Shown here piece by piece: positions 7,801 through 16,128 of a DNA stretch of 47,844 bases. The DNA is taken from contig SVSD01000012.1 in the NCBI GenBank assembly GCA_015064485.1, positions 1 to 47,844 of the forward strand. Reading direction: 5' to 3'. Source of the stretch: Oscillospiraceae bacterium. Its GTDB lineage: Bacteria; Bacillota; Clostridia; Oscillospirales; CAG-382. The notes beneath the pieces were generated by a model. It was not told the origin of the DNA. It saw nothing but the letters and a program-made list of their open reading frames with translations, and did no database searches. Both the position numbers and the translations under genes were made by a program. The stretch's first letter is position 1. Each line of letters begins with the position of its first letter.

Positions 7801-8117
7801 TATCTTTTCTTCTTTTTGGGAAGCTCAATCTTTCGGTTTTCCGCCTTTTCGGCTTCACGGTAGAAAACGATTCTTCTGCCGATCATCTGCACAGACTGTG
7901 CGCCTGTTGCATCGCAGATCATCTGCGCCGCTTCCTTAACTGTATGTTCGCAGGTTTCAAGAAGCGATATCTTTACAAGCTCTCGCTTTTCGAGTGCTTC
8001 ATCCATCTGGATGAAGAAATTTTCGCCAAGTCCGTCCTTGCCTATCTGAAAAATAGCATCAAGACGGTTTGCAAGGCCTCTTAAATATGCACGCTGGGTG
8101 CTGTTTAACTGTTCCAT
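7800..8117 (-). CDS. yhbY: YhbY-type ribosome assembly RNA-binding protein (CRM domain)
   Basis: A 105-residue protein made almost wholly of a CRM domain. It begins LNSTQRAYLRGLAN, then shows FQIGKDGLGENF (the GxxG-type RNA-binding loop region) and ELVKISLLETC, as in YhbY/YqeI, which associates with the pre-50S ribosome. A short basic tail (PKKKKR) follows. GAGG lies 8 bases before the ATG and overlaps the rdgB stop. It stands directly before nadD, the common order in Firmicutes. Confidence 0.93.
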   Translation of the reverse strand: MEQLNSTQRAYLRGLANRLDAIFQIGKDGLGENFFIQMDEALEKRELVKISLLETCEHTVKEAAQMICDATGAQSVQMIGRRIVFYREAEKAENRKIELPKKKKR

Positions 8118-8126
8118 TATTTATCC

Positions 8127-8732
8127 TCAATAATCAATACTTTTAAGTTTTTCACGCAACTGCATAATCGCGCGGTTGCGGTGGCTTACACTGTTTTTTT
8201 CATCATTAGAAAGTTCGCCGAAGGTTTTTGAAAATTCGGGGCAGAAGAATAAGGGGTCGTAACCGAAGCCGCCTTCTCCTCTTTGTTCCCTTGTAATAAG
8301 ACCTTCACAAATGCCTGTGGCGCAAATTTCGCGTCCGTCGGGAAATACAAGAGCAAGGGCACATACAAATCTTGCAGTCCGCTCACCGCCGGAAATTCCC
8401 GAAAGCTTTGACAAAAGCTTTTCGTTATTTGCTTCATCGGATGAATTTTCGCCGTTTTCAGATGCATATCTTGCGGAATATACGCCGGGCTCACCGCCGA
8501 GAACATCGACACAAAGACCCGAATCGTCGGCAAGAGCCGCCTTTCCGAGGGCATTACATACAAAACGGGCTTTTATAAGGGCGTTTTCCATAAAAGTTTT
8601 GCCGTTTTCCTCGATTTCCGCATCAAGGCCTGCGTCCTTCATAGTAACAAGCTCGATTTTGCCGATACCTTCAAGCATTTTCGAAAGTTCTTCGACTTTA
8701 TGAGCATTTTTTGTTGCAACTATAATTGTCAT
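8127..8732 (-). CDS. rdgB: dITP/XTP pyrophosphatase (non-canonical purine NTPase)
   Basis: The 201-residue RdgB/HAM1 enzyme removes pyrophosphate from dITP, ITP and XTP and so keeps deaminated purines out of DNA and RNA. It begins with the substrate loop VATKNAHKVEEL, followed by ALADDSGLCVDVLGGEPGVY, GEGGFGYDPLF and the C-terminal SHRNRA, all family hallmarks. Length is typical. The Shine-Dalgarno GAGGAG lies in the end of ftsY, so the two genes are coupled. Confidence 0.96.
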   Translation of the reverse strand: MTIIVATKNAHKVEELSKMLEGIGKIELVTMKDAGLDAEIEENGKTFMENALIKARFVCNALGKAALADDSGLCVDVLGGEPGVYSARYASENGENSSDEANNEKLLSKLSGISGGERTARFVCALALVFPDGREICATGICEGLITREQRGEGGFGYDPLFFCPEFSKTFGELSNDEKNSVSHRNRAIMQLREKLKSIDY

Positions 8733-8738
8733 TTCAGA

Positions 8739-9647
8739 TTACTCCTCAAAAAGTGCCTTTACAAAATCCTGCGGTTCGAATTCCTGAAGGTCGTCCATCT
8801 TTTCTCCGACGCCGATATATTTAACGGGAATACCCAGCACCTTGCGGATGGAAATTACAATTCCGCCCTTTGCAGTACCGTCAAGCTTTGTTAAAACGAT
8901 ACCTGTGATATCTGCGGCGTTTTTAAATTCCTTTGCCTGATTTACGGCGTTTTGTCCTGTCACCGCATCAAGCACCAAAAGTGTTTCGCGGGAAGATCCG
9001 GGAAGTTCTCTTTCAAGGACTCTGTCAATCTTTGCAAGCTCGTTCATAAGGTTTTTCTTGTTATGAAGTCTTCCTGCAGTATCAACGATCAAAACATCCG
9101 CATTTTTCGCCTTTGCGGCGTTTGCCGCATCAAAAACAACGGCGGCAGGGTCAGATCCCTCTGCATTTTTTATTATCGGAACATCAACTCTTTGTGCCCA
9201 TTCCTCAAGCTGGTCGATGGCGGCGGCGCGGAATGTGTCGGCAGCGGCAAGAACAACGCTTTTGCCGCTGTCTTTAAGTCTTTTTGCGATTTTTGCGATA
9301 GATGTTGTTTTGCCGACACCGTTTACGCCGATAACAAGAACGACTGCGGGCTTGTTTGTAAGATCAAGCTCGCCGCCTGAGCCGATCATCTCGCTGAGAA
9401 TTTCGATAAGAGCCTCTTTTGCCTGTTCCGGCTCACTTATTCTTTTTTCTTTTATTTTATCACGCAAAGTTTCGATTATCTCACAGGAAGCGTCAACTCC
9501 CACATCTGCGGAAATAAGAGCTTCCTCAAGCTCTTCAAGCATTTCCTCGTCAACCTTGACAAAATGCTTGAATATATCGTTTACCTGTTTAAAAACCGTT
9601 TCTTTTGTCTTTTGAAGACCTAATTTGAGTTTTTCGAAAAATCCCAT
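8739..9647 (-). CDS. ftsY: Signal recognition particle receptor FtsY
   Basis: FtsY is the membrane-associated GTPase that receives SRP-bound ribosomes. This 302-residue form has the N domain (1-80) and G domain with [18 protein letters not shown] (G1), the insertion-box region [28 protein letters not shown] (G3) and [11 protein letters not shown] (G4), ending [13 protein letters not shown]. It lacks the long acidic A domain of E. coli FtsY, as is normal in Firmicutes. It stands between smc and rdgB; smc-ftsY is a classic Firmicutes pair. Start: GAGG seven bases before ATG. Confidence 0.97.
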   Translation of the reverse strand: MGFFEKLKLGLQKTKETVFKQVNDIFKHFVKVDEEMLEELEEALISADVGVDASCEIIETLRDKIKEKRISEPEQAKEALIEILSEMIGSGGELDLTNKPAVVLVIGVNGVGKTTSIAKIAKRLKDSGKSVVLAAADTFRAAAIDQLEEWAQRVDVPIIKNAEGSDPAAVVFDAANAAKAKNADVLIVDTAGRLHNKKNLMNELAKIDRVLERELPGSSRETLLVLDAVTGQNAVNQAKEFKNAADITGIVLTKLDGTAKGGIVISIRKVLGIPVKYIGVGEKMDDLQEFEPQDFVKALFEE

Positions 9648-9696
9648 TTATTACCTCATTTATTTGTCGTTTTATACGGAAAAATGTTCCGCAAAA

Positions 9697-12600
9697 TTAA
9701 AGTTTAAGTCCTGTTTTCTTTTCAACTTCATCCACATCCACTTTAAGGAAGCTTGATATACCCTTTTCCTGCATGGTAACGCCGTAAAGGCGGTCTGCGG
9801 CTTCCATCGAGCCTCGTCTGTGGGTAATAACGATAAACTGAGTCTCCTTGCTGTGTCTTCTCAAATATTCACCGAAGCGGATAACATTTACATCATCAAG
9901 CGCCGCTTCGATTTCGTCGAAGATGTAGAACGGCGCAGGATTTACATTCAATATTGCAAAATAAAGTGCGATCGCAGTAAATGCCTGTTCTCCGCCCGAA
10001 AGAAGAGAAATATTCTTTACCATCTTTCCGGGAGGCTGTACATTTATTTCGATACCCGATTCGAGAATATTCTCTTCGTCGGTTATGACTATAGATGCAC
10101 TTCCGCCGCCGAAAAGCTCGGTAAATACAAGCCCGAACTGGGCGTTGATTTTTTCGACTGCTTCAGAGAAAAGCTTTTTCATATCCGCTTCAAGGCGTTT
10201 TATGACATTTTCAAGACTCTTTCCTGAGCTTTCAAGGTCTTCTATCTGCTTTGTCATAAACTCGTAGCGTTCTTTTGTTTCTCTGTATTCTTCAACCGCA
10301 TTGACATTAACGCTTCCCAGTGCTCTTATCTTTGCACGGACAGAGGCAAGTTCTGTGACTGCGGCACTGTCGGGCTTGGGCAAGCCAAGGCCTGCGGCAT
10401 CGGTATATGTCAATTCATATTCTTCCCAAAGCTTTGAAGTCAATGTATCGTATTCCTTGCGGCGTTCTTCAAGCGCACTTTCGCATTTTGTAAGCTCACG
10501 GAAGAATACTTCCTTATCCCTTACGATATCGCTTTGAGATGTGCGAAGGTCGGAAAGCTGTCTTTCAAAAATATCAAGCTCGTGTCTTGCGTTTTGGAAA
10601 ATTTCCTTTCTTTCCGCAATCTTTATTTCAAGCTCTGCAATTCTTTCTCCGCCATGTTCAAGCGCTTCTTTTATATCCGAAAGCTTCATCTTCAAAGAGA
10701 GATACTCTTCATCAAGAAGCGCGATTCGCTTTTCGGTCTCCGAAATTCTTCTTGAAGTATCGGATAAGGAGCTTTGAGCCTGTGTGCTGTCCTTTTCGGC
10801 AGAATATACCTTCATACGGCAATCGGTAAGCTCTTTTTCGCACTCGTCGACCTTATTTTCAAGCTCATCGAGGGTAATATCCAATTTTTCAATGTTTTCG
10901 GTAAGTTCACGGAGCTTTTCTTCGCTGAGCTTTCTTTCGGCTTCAAGCTTGTCCATTATTTCGGAACCGTTTTCGTTTCCGAATTCTTCAAGCTGAGCTT
11001 TTGCGTGAGAGATTCTTGTGTTGCAGGCTTCAAGGCGCTCTTCGTGAAGCTTTATATCGCCTCTTGCTTTGTAAAGCTCTCCCTCACAGTTTGAAAGGTC
11101 GTTTTTGATAGCCTCGGCAAACTGCACAGATTCCGCCTTCTGCTCGGAAAGTTCCTTGAGCTGAGCCGTTATTTTTTGAGCCTGTTTAAGATAATCGTTT
11201 ATCTTTATTTCAAGCGCTTCAATATCCGCATTTCTCGACATAGCACCCGTCTTTGCCGCCGCAGAACCGCCGGTATATGAACCGCCGGCGTTTATTAGCT
11301 GGCCGTCAAGAGTAACTATTCTGTAACGGAAGCGGTATTTTCTTGCAATAACAGATGCATTATCAATATTATCGGCAACAACGGTTCTTCCGAGAAGATA
11401 TCCCGCTACGATATTATATTTCTTTTCACAGCTTACGAGAAGCGAACCTATTCCCACAAAGCCCTTTTCCTTTTCAAGAGAAGGCTCGTCGATAATATTC
11501 TCGCGGATAGAAGTAAGAGGAAGGAAAGTTGCTCTTCCGGCTCCCTTTTCCTTAAGGAAGGAGATCGCCTTCTTCGCGCTGTCTTCGTTTTCGACAACGA
11601 TATTTGTAACAGCAGCACCAAGAGCTGTTTCAATTGCTGTTACATATTCGCCGGAAACCGAAAGGATTTTTGAAACAGGACCGCAGATACCCGAAAGGCT
11701 TTCTTCGTTCATTACAGCCTTTACGCTTCCGGGGAAACCGTCAAGAAGTTTATCCATTCTCTCAAGAGTTTCTTTGCGGTGTACATCTGATGCATATTTT
11801 GCGGCAATCTCATTCTTTATTCTTGTAAGATCGTCGTGATCGGTTGCGTATTTTTTGAGGTTCTCCTCTTCTTCCCGAAGAGATGCCGTAAGATCTTCTT
11901 TTTCTTCAAGCGCCGCCTTTTCACGGTCTTTTGCCGCTTCAAGGTAGCTTGTAACCTCAGCTATTTCTTTTTCTGTCTTTTCAATTTCGCTTTCAATAAA
12001 CCTGCGTCTTTCGTTTGCACTCTTTTCGTCACTTTGTGCGGCGGAAGTGCTTATGCGGTTTGCAATAATTTCCTCATCGATCGCACGCTTTTCGGAAAGC
12101 AAAGCTTCCTTTTGTGCTTCGGCTTTTGCAAATTCTTCGTTTGCGGCGTCAAGATTTCTCTGCTTTTCGGAAAGGATCCCGCTTGCAGCTTCAAGGATGG
12201 CTTTCGATTCTTCGCTCTTTGTCTGTGCCGACAAAAGCTCCTCGCGGAGTATTTTAAGCTCACCCTCGGAAATTGCATTTTTTTCAAGCACTATTGCGTC
12301 CATACGCTCGTTATAGTGGCTTATATCGTTTTCCGAAAGGGCACATTTCGACGAAATATCATTCTTTTCGGTTTCAAGCTCTGAAATTTGTGTGCGGAGG
12401 TCTTCCGCTTCCATATTTTTCTTGAATTTCTGTTCTGAAATGCTGTTTGTCTTTTCTTCCGCCTCAGTAAGCTCACGATCTTTTTCTTCGTAGTTTTTGC
12501 GCGCTGTTTCTGTGCGGCTTTCAAAGCTTTCCGCCTCAATTGCCGCCTTTGCTATACGGTCGACCCAGATTGCTACTTCAAGCTCCTTTTTGCGGTCGGC

Positions 12601-13254
12601 AAGAACAAGATATTTTTTTGCGTTTTCGGAGGCCTTTTCAAGAGGACCGATTCTTGTTTCTATTTCCGCTACTATATCACGAAGACGGACAAGATTGTTT
12701 TCGGTTTCGGCAAGTTTCTTTTCCGCATCGTTCTTGCGGTAACGGAATTTAGATATTCCCGCCGCTTCTTCGAAAATATGACGGCGCTCGTCACTCTTCT
12801 GGGAAATAACCTCGCCGATCTTTCCCTGTCCGATAACCGAATAGCCTTCTCTGCCGATACCGGTATTCAAAAACAGCTCGTATATATCACGAAGTCTTGA
12901 AGTCTTATCGTTTATTTTGTATTCGCTGTCGCCAGAACGGTAGTATTTTCTTGTTATCTTTACTTCTTCGTGATCGTCGGGAAGAGCTCCGTCGGAGTTG
13001 TCAAGAATAAGCGAAACCTCGCAAAATCCCGTCTGCTGGCGTTTTGCCGTACCGCTGAAGATGACATCCTCCATCTTCTGACCACGCAGCGATTTAGGAG
13101 ACATTTCTCCCAAAACCCAGCGGACAGCATCGGAAATATTACTCTTTCCGCTTCCGTTAGGGCCGACTATTGCCGTTATTCCTTTTTCAAAATCAAGTCT
13201 TGTTTTATCGGGAAAAGACTTAAATCCACGCATTTCAAGCGCTTTGAGAAACAA
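9697..13254 (-). CDS. smc: Chromosome segregation ATPase SMC
   Basis: This 1185-residue condensin subunit folds and segregates the chromosome. The N-terminal head has FLKALEMRGFKSFPDKT and the Walker A GPNGSGKSNISDAV. Two long coiled coils flank a hinge at about 500-660 (GFPGSVKAV, GPVSKILSV, GRATFLPL). The C-terminal head has the signature LSGGEQAFTAIAL and Walker B FYIFDEIEAALDD. The start codon is TTG (13254-13252): it gives the family's usual N-terminus and has GGGAG 6 bases upstream. Use of UUG may keep expression low. No scpA or scpB lies in the window. Confidence 0.97.
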   Translation of the reverse strand: MFLKALEMRGFKSFPDKTRLDFEKGITAIVGPNGSGKSNISDAVRWVLGEMSPKSLRGQKMEDVIFSGTAKRQQTGFCEVSLILDNSDGALPDDHEEVKITRKYYRSGDSEYKINDKTSRLRDIYELFLNTGIGREGYSVIGQGKIGEVISQKSDERRHIFEEAAGISKFRYRKNDAEKKLAETENNLVRLRDIVAEIETRIGPLEKASENAKKYLVLADRKKELEVAIWVDRIAKAAIEAESFESRTETARKNYEEKDRELTEAEEKTNSISEQKFKKNMEAEDLRTQISELETEKNDISSKCALSENDISHYNERMDAIVLEKNAISEGELKILREELLSAQTKSEESKAILEAASGILSEKQRNLDAANEEFAKAEAQKEALLSEKRAIDEEIIANRISTSAAQSDEKSANERRRFIESEIEKTEKEIAEVTSYLEAAKDREKAALEEKEDLTASLREEEENLKKYATDHDDLTRIKNEIAAKYASDVHRKETLERMDKLLDGFPGSVKAVMNEESLSGICGPVSKILSVSGEYVTAIETALGAAVTNIVVENEDSAKKAISFLKEKGAGRATFLPLTSIRENIIDEPSLEKEKGFVGIGSLLVSCEKKYNIVAGYLLGRTVVADNIDNASVIARKYRFRYRIVTLDGQLINAGGSYTGGSAAAKTGAMSRNADIEALEIKINDYLKQAQKITAQLKELSEQKAESVQFAEAIKNDLSNCEGELYKARGDIKLHEERLEACNTRISHAKAQLEEFGNENGSEIMDKLEAERKLSEEKLRELTENIEKLDITLDELENKVDECEKELTDCRMKVYSAEKDSTQAQSSLSDTSRRISETEKRIALLDEEYLSLKMKLSDIKEALEHGGERIAELEIKIAERKEIFQNARHELDIFERQLSDLRTSQSDIVRDKEVFFRELTKCESALEERRKEYDTLTSKLWEEYELTYTDAAGLGLPKPDSAAVTELASVRAKIRALGSVNVNAVEEYRETKERYEFMTKQIEDLESSGKSLENVIKRLEADMKKLFSEAVEKINAQFGLVFTELFGGGSASIVITDEENILESGIEINVQPPGKMVKNISLLSGGEQAFTAIALYFAILNVNPAPFYIFDEIEAALDDVNVIRFGEYLRRHSKETQFIVITHRRGSMEAADRLYGVTMQEKGISSFLKVDVDEVEKKTGLKL

Positions 13255-13274
13255 ACTCTCACTCCCTTTTCATT

Positions 13275-14330
13275 TTAATCAGAAAAGTATGTTCTTACAC
13301 GGTAGGGCGACATATCACAAACACCCACCGTTTTTATATTTTTTATCTTAATACCCATATCGGAAAGATACGATATAAGCCTTTGTTTATTTACTTTTTT
13401 ATGTCCCGAAACCTTTGACTGCTCGGATGTCGCACACTCAATTACAAGTGTGTTCTTTCCGTTCGCATCATCAAGCTTGTTCAAAAGTTCTTCCTTGATA
13501 ATTTCAAGATAAACGGCAGAAATACACATCTCACCAAGCGCCGGATGGTTCGCGCCTCCGAAAACCTCCGCCTCATCCGAAAGACTTTCGGACGACTGGA
13601 GTCCCACTCTTAAGACCTTTACGCCGTTTTCAAGAAATATCTTAAAGCATCTTGCACATCGCTCAACAGCATCCCCGATATCAAGAGGAGTATATTCTCC
13701 CCGCTTTGCCATCCCGCAAAGCTCGGTTTCGTGAAATACGACTGTCGGATATATTCTTGCTTCCTTTGCGCCGCACCTACATATCATCCTTGCGGTTTCT
13801 TCCTCCGCCTCAGGCGTTGACAAGGGAAGTCCTACCATCATCTGTCCTCCGAGGACAAAGCCCGCATCATTTATCATTCTGCAGGCGTTTCTTGCGGTTT
13901 CGGAAGTATGACCTCTTTTGGATGCAAGTAAAACTTTATCATCCGCCGACTGTATACCCAGCTCAATATGCAAAACGCCGTATTTTTTAAGTGTTTCAAG
14001 TATTTCGGGGGTTATATAGTCGGGGCGGGTAGAGATTCTTACCGACGAAACAAGACCTTTTTCGACATATGAAAAAGCATCCTTCAGAAGCCTTTCCATA
14101 TCGTTTTTGTCGATTCCCGTAAAGCTTCCGCCGAAAAATGCGATCTCCGCATCGGTAAAGTTTGTATCTATCGTCGAAAGAGCCTTTTCGATTTCGGGCT
14201 TTATATCCCTTTTTGCACCGCCGCATGAACCTGTAATTTTCTTTTGATTACAGAAAACACATCCGTTCGGACAGCCTTCATGGGGGATAAAAATCGGGAT
14301 ATTTGCGTGTTTTCTTGTTTCAGTTTTCAT
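13275..14330 (-). CDS. Elp3-like radical SAM protein
   Basis: A 351-residue radical SAM enzyme with the iron-sulphur motif in HEGCPNGCVFCNQKK (Cys-x3-Cys-x2-Cys). It also shows FFGGSFTGID, RISTRPDYITPE and LHIELGIQSADDKVL, the strands typical of Elp3/YtqA-like proteins. It lacks the acetyltransferase domain of true Elp3. Its place between rnc and smc is common in Clostridia. I chose ATG 14330, which overlaps the rnc stop by 11 bases; a GTG at 14354 would add 8 residues but has no ribosome binding site. The substrate is unknown, though a tRNA-related role is often suspected for such genes. Confidence 0.85.
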   Translation of the reverse strand: MKTETRKHANIPIFIPHEGCPNGCVFCNQKKITGSCGGAKRDIKPEIEKALSTIDTNFTDAEIAFFGGSFTGIDKNDMERLLKDAFSYVEKGLVSSVRISTRPDYITPEILETLKKYGVLHIELGIQSADDKVLLASKRGHTSETARNACRMINDAGFVLGGQMMVGLPLSTPEAEEETARMICRCGAKEARIYPTVVFHETELCGMAKRGEYTPLDIGDAVERCARCFKIFLENGVKVLRVGLQSSESLSDEAEVFGGANHPALGEMCISAVYLEIIKEELLNKLDDANGKNTLVIECATSEQSKVSGHKKVNKQRLISYLSDMGIKIKNIKTVGVCDMSPYRVRTYFSD

Positions 14331-15066
14331 CTTTTTTGTCTTCGGGGATAACACCGAAAAGAATAAGTGCTTCTCTTGCCGCCATCTGCTCGGCTTCGCG
14401 TTTGCTCGATCCTTTTCCCTTGCCTATACAGTTATTGTTAAGGCGAACCTCAAAAAAGAAGCTTTTATCGTGGGCAGGGCCTTCTTCGCCGACAAGAACA
14501 TATTCGAGAATATCTCCCCTTGTCTGCTGAACAAACTGCTGAAGCATTGTTTTGCAGTCCTCGTTTGATTTACCCGACAAAACAAGCTCTTTTATTTTTT
14601 CGGTAACAAAAGGAAGAGCAAAATCCCTTGCCCTTGCATATCCTCCGTCAATATATATTGCCGCAAGGATGGCTTCGAAAATATCGGCAAGAATAGAGCG
14701 TCTTTCTCTGCCGCCGCAGATCTCCTCGCCCTTTCCGATGAGAAGATAATTTCCCGCACCGAAGCTTTTCGAATATTCGTAAAGCGCCCCTTCACAAACC
14801 GCCGCCGCTCTTATTTTTGTAAGATCGCCTTCGTCAAGCATATCGTACTTTTCAAAAAGAAAGTCGGAAGTTATTATCGACAAAACCGAATCTCCGAGAA
14901 ATTCGAGTCTTTCATAGCATTTGACCTCAAACTTTCCCTTTGCGTGAAGCTCATTTGCGTAGGAAGAATGGGTAAGCGCTTTTTCTATAAGACTTTTATC
15001 TTTGAATTTGTATCCTATCTTCTCCTCAAGCATCGAGACGGGAAAAGGATATTCTTCGTAATTCAT
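14320..15066 (-). CDS. rnc: Ribonuclease III
   Basis: RNase III cuts double-stranded RNA, including the rRNA precursor. The 248-residue protein has the endonuclease domain with YERLEFLGDSVLS near residues 50-62 and DIFEAILAAIYIDGG near 128-142, which carry the metal-binding acidic residues. A double-stranded RNA-binding domain follows at about 170-240 (GKGKGSSKREAEQMAAREAL). Length is near the usual 230-250. AAGGAA stands 8 bases before ATG. It follows plsX by 22 bases; the fab genes and acpP that often lie between plsX and rnc are absent. Confidence 0.96.
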   Translation of the reverse strand: MNYEEYPFPVSMLEEKIGYKFKDKSLIEKALTHSSYANELHAKGKFEVKCYERLEFLGDSVLSIITSDFLFEKYDMLDEGDLTKIRAAAVCEGALYEYSKSFGAGNYLLIGKGEEICGGRERRSILADIFEAILAAIYIDGGYARARDFALPFVTEKIKELVLSGKSNEDCKTMLQQFVQQTRGDILEYVLVGEEGPAHDKSFFFEVRLNNNCIGKGKGSSKREAEQMAAREALILFGVIPEDKKDEN

Positions 15067-15088
15067 TTCAATAATTCCTTATTTAAAA

Positions 15089-16102
15089 TTATTTTTCGCC
15101 CTTTATATATTTGTCCTTATCCTGGGCAAGTTTATAAAATTCATCTATGATACCTGAAGCCGCATAATTTTTAGCCTGGAGAACACAAAAGCTTATGCTT
15201 CTTGCATTTGAGCTTCCGTGAGCCTTGATGACCGGCTTTGATATGCCGAGGAAAGGCGCACCGCCGTGTTCGGAATAGTCCATCTGTTTTTTGAGTTTCT
15301 TTATGCTTTCGCTTACAAACACAGCACCCATTTTTGTAACCGTATTGCGGCGGAACATCTGATTGAGAGTCCTTTTAAGGAAAAGTCCAAAGCCTTCGCA
15401 AAGCTTCAAAACGATATTTCCCGTAAAGCCGTCACAAACGATAACATCCGCAACGCCGGAAGGCACTTCTCTGCCTTCAATATTGCCGACAAAGTTGATA
15501 TCCGCATTTTTTAAAAGCTGATGGGCTTTTACATAAAGCTCTGTACCCTTTTTTTCTTCTTCGCCGTTATTAATAAGTCCGACCTTCGGGTCTTTTACCA
15601 TCGCAACCTTTTTCATATAAAGACTGCCCATAAGAGCAAAATCAAGAAGATGTTCGGGCAAAACATCAATATTTGCACCCGAATCGACTATAAGCATCGG
15701 CTTTGTTATCGGAACGATAGCGCCAAGCGCCGCACGGCGCATACCTTTTATTCTTTTTACGATGAGAGTAGCGCCTGTAAAAAGCGCGCCTGTATTACCC
15801 GCACTTATCACAGCATCTCCCTTGCCTTCGGCAAGAAGGCGAAGAGCTGTACCCATCGAAGAATCCTTTTTATCTCTTACGACACATCCCGGATCGTCTG
15901 TCATCAAAACAGGGTCATCGGGGGTATGGTATATTGAAACTCTTTGTTCGGAAAGCGCGTTTTCGCGGATTATTTTTCTTATAACATGTTCGTCGCCTAC
16001 AAGAAGAACATCGGTGTCGTGGGCATTGGCACCTGCAATTGCGCCCTTTACTATTTCAAGGGGTGCGTGATCACCGCTCATGCAATCTACGATTATCTTC
16101 AA
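15089..16102 (-). CDS. plsX: Phosphate acyltransferase PlsX
   Basis: PlsX converts acyl-ACP to acyl phosphate, the first step of phospholipid synthesis with PlsY. The 337-residue protein begins with VDCMSGDHAP (the family has D-x-MGGD-x-AP; here the second residue of the GG pair region is Ser). It shows SAGNTGALFTGATLIVKRIKG, VDSGAN, GLINNGEE and CDGFTGNIVLKLCEG. Start is TTG at 16102-16100 with GGAGG 8 bases upstream, and gives the correct family N-terminus. It lies 26 bases after topA and precedes rnc. Confidence 0.95.
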   Translation of the reverse strand: MKIIVDCMSGDHAPLEIVKGAIAGANAHDTDVLLVGDEHVIRKIIRENALSEQRVSIYHTPDDPVLMTDDPGCVVRDKKDSSMGTALRLLAEGKGDAVISAGNTGALFTGATLIVKRIKGMRRAALGAIVPITKPMLIVDSGANIDVLPEHLLDFALMGSLYMKKVAMVKDPKVGLINNGEEEKKGTELYVKAHQLLKNADINFVGNIEGREVPSGVADVIVCDGFTGNIVLKLCEGFGLFLKRTLNQMFRRNTVTKMGAVFVSESIKKLKKQMDYSEHGGAPFLGISKPVIKAHGSSNARSISFCVLQAKNYAASGIIDEFYKLAQDKDKYIKGEK

Positions 16103-16128
16103 ATTACTTACCTCCGTTTAAAACAGCA